DNA of 9,552 bases from JAYWIG01 sp043789035 (GTDB lineage Bacteria > Pseudomonadota > Gammaproteobacteria > Burkholderiales > Burkholderiaceae_E), in contig JAYWIG010000246.1 in assembly GCA_043789035.1 (NCBI GenBank), positions 1 to 9,552 of the forward strand. The letters run 5' to 3'. How positions within the stretch are numbered: the stretch's first letter is position 1; each line of letters starts with the position of its first letter. The notes beneath the pieces were generated by a model. It ran no database searches. It saw only the letters and a list, made by a program, of their open reading frames with translations, and was not told where the DNA came from. The position numbers and the translations under genes were made by a program. Of the stretch, positions 5,456 to 9,552 are shown one piece after another.

Positions 5456-8240
5456 GTTTATCAGCGCGAGAAGGATGACGTAACTTGCGCAATGCTTTAG
5501 CTTCGATTTGGCGAATCCGTTCACGGGTCACGTCAAACTGCTTACCAACCTCTTCTAAGGTGTGATCCGTACTCATCTCGACACCGAAACGCATACGCAA
5601 TACCTTAGCTTCTCGTGGCGTAAGTGAATCAAGAACCTCTTTCACCACGTTGTGCATAGAACCATGCAATGCCGCATCGGCAGGAGCCAATGTGTGGGTG
5701 TCTTCAATGAAATCACCTAAGTGAGAATCGTCATCATCACCAATCGGTGTTTCCATTGAAATTGGTTCTTTAGCGATCTTCAAGATCTTGCGAATCTTGT
5801 CCTCAGGCATCTCCATCTTTAGCGCTAACGTTGCCGGGTCTGGCTCTAAGCCCGTCTCTTGCAAAATCTGACGAGAAATACGGTTCATCTTATTGATGGT
5901 TTCGATCATATGTACGGGGATACGAATCGTCCGAGCTTGATCGGCAATCGAACGAGTAATCGCCTGGCGAATCCACCAGGTCGCATAAGTCGAAAACTTG
6001 TAGCCGCGACGATACTCAAACTTGTCAACCGCCTTCATCAAGCCGATGTTGCCTTCTTGAATTAAGTCTAGAAACTGCAAACCTCGGTTTGTATATTTCT
6101 TCGCAATCGAAATAACCAAGCGTAAGTTAGCCTCAGTCATTTCACGCTTAGCTTTACGTGCTTTTGCTTCGCCCATCGCCATTTGCTTGTTGATCTCTTT
6201 AAGATCTGGCAATGGCAAAACTACGCGGGCTTGTAAGTCGATCAGCTTTTGCTGTAAATCTTGAATGGCTGGAACGTTACGCTCTAAGATGGCGATGTAA
6301 GGCGGGTTACTTGCACGCTCACCGTCGATCCATTTCAAGTTAGTTTCGTTGCCAGGGAAGGTTTGAATGAAGCGCTCACGGGGCATGCCCACTTTTTTCA
6401 CGCAAATCTCGCCAATAGAGCGTTCGTATGCGCGCACCGACTCAACTTGCCCTCTTAAGGTGTCACATAAGCGTTCGACCATTTTTGCAGTGAATCGAAC
6501 CGTGAGTAATTCGTCAAGAATCGCGATTTGCGACTTCGCGTAGCCTTTGGATTTGTAGCCGTCTTTCTCAAAAGAGGCTTTCATCTCAACAAAGTTCACG
6601 CGAATGGCGTCGAGCTTTACAAGCGATGCTTGCCTTAATTCTTCACGCTTGGCCGCATTGGCAGCGTTGACGCTGTCTTCGTCATCCTCGTCAAAATCTG
6701 CATTTTCAGCTGCGGCAGCTGCGGCCGCGGCTCCAGGTACGAACGGAACCTCTACGGCATTCGGATCGATCAAGCCATCAACCATTTCCTCGATGCCCAT
6801 AGTGCCCGCACGAATCTTATCTGCGCAAGCGAGAATTTCATCGACGGTTGTAGGGCAGGACGAAATGGCCATCACCATGTGCTTCAAGCCATCTTCAATC
6901 CGCTTAGCGATCTCAATTTCACCTTCACGGGTTAACAGCTCGACGGAACCCATTTCTCGCATATACATACGAACTGGGTCTGTGGTGCGGCCAAATTCCG
7001 AATCAACAGTTGACAGGGCTGCCTCGGCTTCTTCTTCGGCGTCATCATCACTGGTTGCAACCGGCGTATTGTCATTCATCAACAATTGTTCAGCATCAGG
7101 CGCTTGGTCGTAGACCGAGATACCCATGTCATTGAAGGTGCTGATAATGGCTTCGATAGATTCTGCGTCGACCAAATCTTCAGGCAAGTGGTCGTTAATT
7201 TCCGCGTAGGTCAAAAAGCCGCGCTCTTTACCTAGCTTGATCAGTACCTTAAGCTTGTTCCTCTTGGCTTCAATCTCGGCTTCGCTCATGCCGGGCTTTT
7301 CTTTGCCCTTCTGCTTACCTTTGCCACGCTTAGGCGCAGGAACATCTGGAATTTCGATATCGGCTATGTCGCCGTCATCGAAGCCACCGTCACCGTCATC
7401 ATCATCACGAGGCTTTGGCTTTGGGCCAGGCTTACCGCGGACTTTAGGTACTACTGCGGATTTGGGCATTTTCTCCGGCTTAGCCTCGCCATCATCATCA
7501 TCGTCGTCCTCAGCGGGTTTAACCAACCGAGGGCGGCCTTTTTTCGCTGCAGGCTTAGCAATATCTGCGCCATCGACAATTGGACCATTTTCGAGCTTTG
7601 CAGCTTTCGCGGCTTTCGCTGGCTTTTCAGCTTTCGCTGGCTTTTCGGCCTTCACCGGTTTCTCAGCTTTCGGAGCCTTCGCTATTTTTTCAATCTTCTC
7701 GACGAGCTTGCCAAGTTTTTTATCTTCTTTTGCGGGTGACGCTTTTGCAGCAGAGCTTGCTTTAGCTGCCGCTTTTACAGCAACTTTCACATCAGTTTTC
7801 GGGGTCTTAGTAGCCAACTTGGTATTTACCTTAGATTTCGCAGCAGCTGCTTTTTGAGCAGTCGCTTGATTAACTTTGCTTTTTGCAGTGTTGGTTAACT
7901 TAGCTGGGGAGATTGGCTTGGGCGAAGCTTTAGCGGATGCGGCTAACTTTGGCACGACAATAGGTTTTTTCAAAGGTCGTTTCGCTACAGGTTTGGGCGC
8001 AGCCTTCGCTTTCGCGGAAGACTTTGCATCCTGTTTTTTTGCGGTTTTGCTTGGCGCAACTTTGGCTTTCGCCCCAGTATTAACAGCACTTGCTGTTTTT
8101 TGCACCTTCACAACCACATTTTTAGCCGCTGTTTTAGCCGAAGCTTTAACCGCGGCTTTAACAACAACCTTAGCAACAGCCACTTTCGCAACCGCCACAA
8201 CCTTTTTACCTACTACTGCCGTTGGTTTTTTAACTACCAT
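5430..8240 (-). CDS. rpoD: RNA polymerase primary sigma factor RpoD (sigma-70) with very long basic N-terminal tail
   Basis: This is the housekeeping sigma factor, which directs core RNA polymerase to most promoters. It has 936 residues against 613 in E. coli. Residues 1-315 form a low-complexity tail: Lys/Ala/Val-rich (1-215), with an AT-hook-like KKGRPR at 233-238, Asp245-250, a basic GKPGPKPKPR stretch and a second acidic patch at 279-291. Region 1.1 is at about 318-385 and region 1.2 at 420-455 (DPVRMYMREMG). The non-conserved region (about 456-690) contains eight Ala at 504-511 and an acidic run. Region 2 is at 695-775, with the melting motif YATWWIRQAITR (752-763). Region 3 follows, then region 4 at 865-936 with the -35-reading helix VTRERIRQIEAKALRKLRHP. 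The ATG at 8240 has AGAGG 9 nt upstream. It is downstream of dnaG as in other proteobacteria. The core identification is certain; the function of the tail is unknown. Confidence 0.98.
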   Translation of the reverse strand: MVVKKPTAVVGKKVVAVAKVAVAKVVVKAAVKASAKTAAKNVVVKVQKTASAVNTGAKAKVAPSKTAKKQDAKSSAKAKAAPKPVAKRPLKKPIVVPKLAASAKASPKPISPAKLTNTAKSKVNQATAQKAAAAKSKVNTKLATKTPKTDVKVAVKAAAKASSAAKASPAKEDKKLGKLVEKIEKIAKAPKAEKPVKAEKPAKAEKPAKAAKAAKLENGPIVDGADIAKPAAKKGRPRLVKPAEDDDDDDGEAKPEKMPKSAVVPKVRGKPGPKPKPRDDDDGDGGFDDGDIADIEIPDVPAPKRGKGKQKGKEKPGMSEAEIEAKRNKLKVLIKLGKERGFLTYAEINDHLPEDLVDAESIEAIISTFNDMGISVYDQAPDAEQLLMNDNTPVATSDDDAEEEAEAALSTVDSEFGRTTDPVRMYMREMGSVELLTREGEIEIAKRIEDGLKHMVMAISSCPTTVDEILACADKIRAGTMGIEEMVDGLIDPNAVEVPFVPGAAAAAAAAENADFDEDDEDSVNAANAAKREELRQASLVKLDAIRVNFVEMKASFEKDGYKSKGYAKSQIAILDELLTVRFTAKMVERLCDTLRGQVESVRAYERSIGEICVKKVGMPRERFIQTFPGNETNLKWIDGERASNPPYIAILERNVPAIQDLQQKLIDLQARVVLPLPDLKEINKQMAMGEAKARKAKREMTEANLRLVISIAKKYTNRGLQFLDLIQEGNIGLMKAVDKFEYRRGYKFSTYATWWIRQAITRSIADQARTIRIPVHMIETINKMNRISRQILQETGLEPDPATLALKMEMPEDKIRKILKIAKEPISMETPIGDDDDSHLGDFIEDTHTLAPADAALHGSMHNVVKEVLDSLTPREAKVLRMRFGVEMSTDHTLEEVGKQFDVTRERIRQIEAKALRKLRHPSRADKLKSFLEGQ
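6708..6731 (-). repeat. Poly-alanine codon run in the rpoD non-conserved region
   Basis: Eight consecutive Ala codons encode residues 504-511 of RpoD, next to an acidic stretch (DFDEDDED, 515-522). The codons are mixed (GCC, GCG, GCA, GCT), with a GCA/GCT/GCC pattern partly repeated, so the run arose by short duplication rather than pure triplet slippage. It lies in the spacer between regions 1.2 and 2, which is variable in length in this family. Confidence 0.7.
7618..7671 (-). repeat. Three-copy 18-bp tandem repeat in the rpoD tail
   Basis: Three adjacent 18-bp units (7618-7635, 7636-7653, 7654-7671) encode a hexapeptide of the form Lys-Ala-Glu-Lys-Pro-(Ala/Val), residues about 191-208 of RpoD. 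The first two units differ at a few bases and the third is more diverged. The frame is kept throughout. The pattern suggests that the tail grew by in-frame tandem duplication, as in H1-like bacterial proteins with Lys/Ala/Pro repeats. Confidence 0.75.
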
Positions 8241-8264
8241 TTTTGCCCGCCTCTGTTTTGCCCG
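8241..8264 (-). repeat. 9-bp direct repeat bracketing the rpoD Shine-Dalgarno sequence
   Basis: On the coding strand CGGGCAAAA occurs twice, perfectly, at 8264-8256 and 8249-8241, separated by six bases (CAGAGG) that include the Shine-Dalgarno AGAGG (8254-8250). The second copy abuts the ATG. The period is 15 bp. This could be a simple slippage duplication, or a site where a protein or small RNA pairs across the ribosome binding site. No function is established. Confidence 0.7.
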
Positions 8265-8449
8265 GTATTACTCCGTAGCCCCAAACAATTCTCGACACAA
8301 ACTATCAACACAACATTCCCCACCACACTTAAAGCATGTGCCCAATCATTGAGCTGTCTATGCGCGTTTTGCGCCAAAGACTTAAATAGTTGCTTGTTTA
8401 CGTGTGGCTAGCCCACAATTCGGGCATTTTCCATCGCGGGGAACCTTCT

Positions 8450-8458
8450 ATTGTATCA
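8450..8458 (-). promoter_or_regulatory. rpoD: Possible extended -10 promoter element for rpoD
   Basis: The minus strand reads TGATACAAT, which fits a TGn extended -10 joined to a TACAAT hexamer (8455-8450). No good TTGACA-like -35 lies 16-18 bp upstream (the sequence there is ATACGG), which extended -10 promoters can tolerate. Initiation near 8443 would give an rpoD leader of about 200 nt. Internal promoters before rpoD are known in the equivalent E. coli operon. The motif match alone is weak evidence. Confidence 0.3.
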
Positions 8459-8482
8459 CCCACGAACCTCTCCCGTATGCAG

Positions 8483-9552
8483 CTACTCTGTGGGATGCAA
8501 TTTTGCTATCGTAACCATCACATCCCGATAACGCTGCATATCCTCAGCAGAGGCCTGATTCAAACCAATTTTCATCATTAAGTCGTTACTTTCCTGTCTT
8601 AACTGACGCGCCCTAAGTTTATGAATGCTATCGACGTATTCGGTATAGGCTTCGTCGTAGCTCATTTCTGCGATAAGCGCTTTATCACTCGCGGCATCGA
8701 TTTCAACTTCCGCAATTAGTTCTGAAAAACCGTCACGCAGCACATCGCAAAGCCCGGCGAACGACCCATCATTACATTGCGAAAGTGCCGCTATCCAGGC
8801 GCTTAACTCCTCGGGAATTCGATCCACCCCGAGCTTGTCTAGCGTCTCTTTTGCTAGCAACGGGTGTAATAAAGTGAGTAAATGGCTGCGCCGAATCAAC
8901 TTTACCGGTGCCGCTTTACTTCGAATTGCACCAATCGCCATTCGATCGGGCTTTTGCCAATCTTTAATCCAAGCACGTTTGCCAGAAGACTGTTTACCCG
9001 GCGCGGGTGCATAGGCAGGCATACTAGGTACAAAACCCGATGTCGGCTTAGCAGCAAGAAATTGCTGCAGCTCTGCGTCGCTCACCGATGACTTCAAAGC
9101 AACCTGACGTTGCAGTTGCAGCTTCAGCGCTATTTCCGGCATTGCCTGAATTAATGGCCTTGCTTCTGCTAAAAACTGAGCTCGACCTTCTGCGGTTTCA
9201 ATATCGTTACGCTCAGCCAAAGTACCCAGCATAAACCCTGAAAACGAACTGGCGTTGTCCAACATTTCGCGAAACCCTTCTTCGCCATGCTCTTTCACAA
9301 AGGTATCAGGGTCATGCTCGGCGGGTAAGAATAAAAAATCAATCCGTTTAGTATCCGAGAGTTGCGGCAAGCAAGCCTCTAACGCCCTCCAAGCGGCCTT
9401 GCGACCTGCCTTGTCACCATCGAAAGAAAACACTATTCGATCCACTAACCGAGTAAGTTTTTTGACATGATCAGGAGTTGTCGCGGTACCTAGCGTGGCC
9501 ACAGCATTTCCAACTCCGTGCTGAGCAAGCATCACCACATCCATATAACCTT
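8483..9552 (-). CDS. dnaG: DNA primase DnaG (N-terminal part missing)
   Basis: DnaG synthesises the RNA primers for leading- and lagging-strand DNA replication and is recruited by the DnaB helicase. The gene is cut by the right edge. Just before the internal ATG at 9544 the frame reads Gly-Tyr, so the TOPRIM motif EGYMDVV continues outside the window. About 355 C-terminal residues are visible. Counting from Met 9544, the TOPRIM core has FDGDKAGR with metal-binding Asp42 and Asp44, the equivalents of E. coli Asp309/Asp311. FLFLPAEHDPDTFV and the helical region to about residue 150 complete the RNA polymerase core. A Pro/Ala-rich linker (about 165-185) precedes the helical DnaB-binding domain, ending in a long helical hairpin. 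The zinc-binding domain and part of the core are missing, about 250-270 residues. The stop is TAG, with rpoD 242 bp downstream on the same strand. Confidence 0.97.
   Translation of the reverse strand, partial: GYMDVVMLAQHGVGNAVATLGTATTPDHVKKLTRLVDRIVFSFDGDKAGRKAAWRALEACLPQLSDTKRIDFLFLPAEHDPDTFVKEHGEEGFREMLDNASSFSGFMLGTLAERNDIETAEGRAQFLAEARPLIQAMPEIALKLQLQRQVALKSSVSDAELQQFLAAKPTSGFVPSMPAYAPAPGKQSSGKRAWIKDWQKPDRMAIGAIRSKAAPVKLIRRSHLLTLLHPLLAKETLDKLGVDRIPEELSAWIAALSQCNDGSFAGLCDVLRDGFSELIAEVEIDAASDKALIAEMSYDEAYTEYVDSIHKLRARQLRQESNDLMMKIGLNQASAEDMQRYRDVMVTIAKLHPTE

Larger units (their letters stand above)
8241..8482 (-). other. dnaG-rpoD intergenic region (rpoD leader)
   Basis: These 242 bp separate the dnaG stop from the rpoD start. 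They contain, in transcription order, an AGGTTC hexamer repeat (8469-8464 and 8446-8441) around a possible extended -10 element, an eight-codon ORF (8434-8408) whose stop lies in the loop of a small TGTGG/CCACA hairpin (8417-8403), a G/T-rich stretch, and the repeated CGGGCAAAA around the ribosome binding site. No intrinsic terminator follows dnaG, so read-through from dnaG into rpoD is likely. No convincing longer gene is present on either strand. Confidence 0.6.

Noticed and set aside
7618..7671. 18-bp repeats as a CRISPR array or intergenic satellite
   Set aside because: The units are contiguous without spacers and stay in frame within the rpoD coding sequence.
8255..8340. A -35/-10 pair near the rpoD start (TTGATA followed by a -10)
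   Set aside because: TTGATA occurs in the leader, but no TATAAT-like hexamer lies 16-18 bp downstream of it.
6604..8352. Long plus-strand open frames opposite rpoD (6604-7113, 7237-7857, 7876-8352)
   Set aside because: They encode Ser/Ala/Phe-rich low-complexity sequence that mirrors the Lys/Ala/Asp/Glu codons of the rpoD tail. They have no recognisable domain, and the minus strand is clearly the coding strand.
8390..8581. Plus-strand 63-codon open frame across the dnaG-rpoD spacer
   Set aside because: It runs into the 3' end of dnaG in antisense and shows no family motif or good ribosome binding site. It is probably chance.

Overview
The window looks like chromosomal DNA of a betaproteobacterium, most likely order Burkholderiales. 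The evidence is the dnaG-rpoD pair (the end of the macromolecular-synthesis operon), a primary sigma factor with a very long Lys/Ala/Pro-rich N-terminal tail of the kind seen in Burkholderiales RpoD, and a cheR-cheD-cheB order usual in betaproteobacterial chemotaxis clusters. Base composition is moderate, below 50% GC by eye, so a lower-GC member such as an Oxalobacteraceae (Undibacterium-like) is plausible. That last step is inference and no genus can be proven from the sequence alone.

Plus strand, 1-5455: the distal part of a chemotaxis operon. It holds the C-terminal two thirds of cheR (cut by the left edge), cheD, cheB and two methyl-accepting chemotaxis proteins (MCPs). Successive genes overlap by 4, 4, 4 and 8 bases, so they are very probably co-transcribed and translationally coupled. 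CheR methylates receptor glutamates, CheD deamidates glutamines, and CheB, once phosphorylated, removes methyl groups and deamidates. The two receptors at the end of the operon are the obvious local substrates.

The receptors are the most unusual part. Each has two closely spaced N-terminal membrane segments with almost no periplasmic loop, a degenerate HAMP-like linker, a complete methylation/signalling hairpin, and then about 130 residues that resemble a single Cache (sCache_2-type) ligand-binding domain. Cache sensors are normally periplasmic and N-terminal; here they are predicted to be cytoplasmic and C-terminal. The first receptor has a canonical signalling tip but an eroded Cache-like domain. 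The second has a well-preserved Cache-like domain but an altered tip. They may act as a complementary pair.

Minus strand, 5430-9552: dnaG (C-terminal part, cut by the right edge), a 242-bp spacer, then rpoD. rpoD runs tail-to-tail into the second receptor gene and their 3' ends overlap by 26 bp, so no intergenic terminator can exist. A strong hairpin followed after 7 nt by six T lies inside the receptor coding sequence. RpoD is 936 residues, with about 315 residues of histone-H1-like, AT-hook-like and acidic sequence before region 1.1. The dnaG-rpoD spacer holds a possible extended -10 element, a hexamer repeat around it, a tiny leader ORF and a 9-bp direct repeat bracketing the rpoD Shine-Dalgarno sequence.

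I saw no tRNA, rRNA, insertion sequence, CRISPR array or phage feature.
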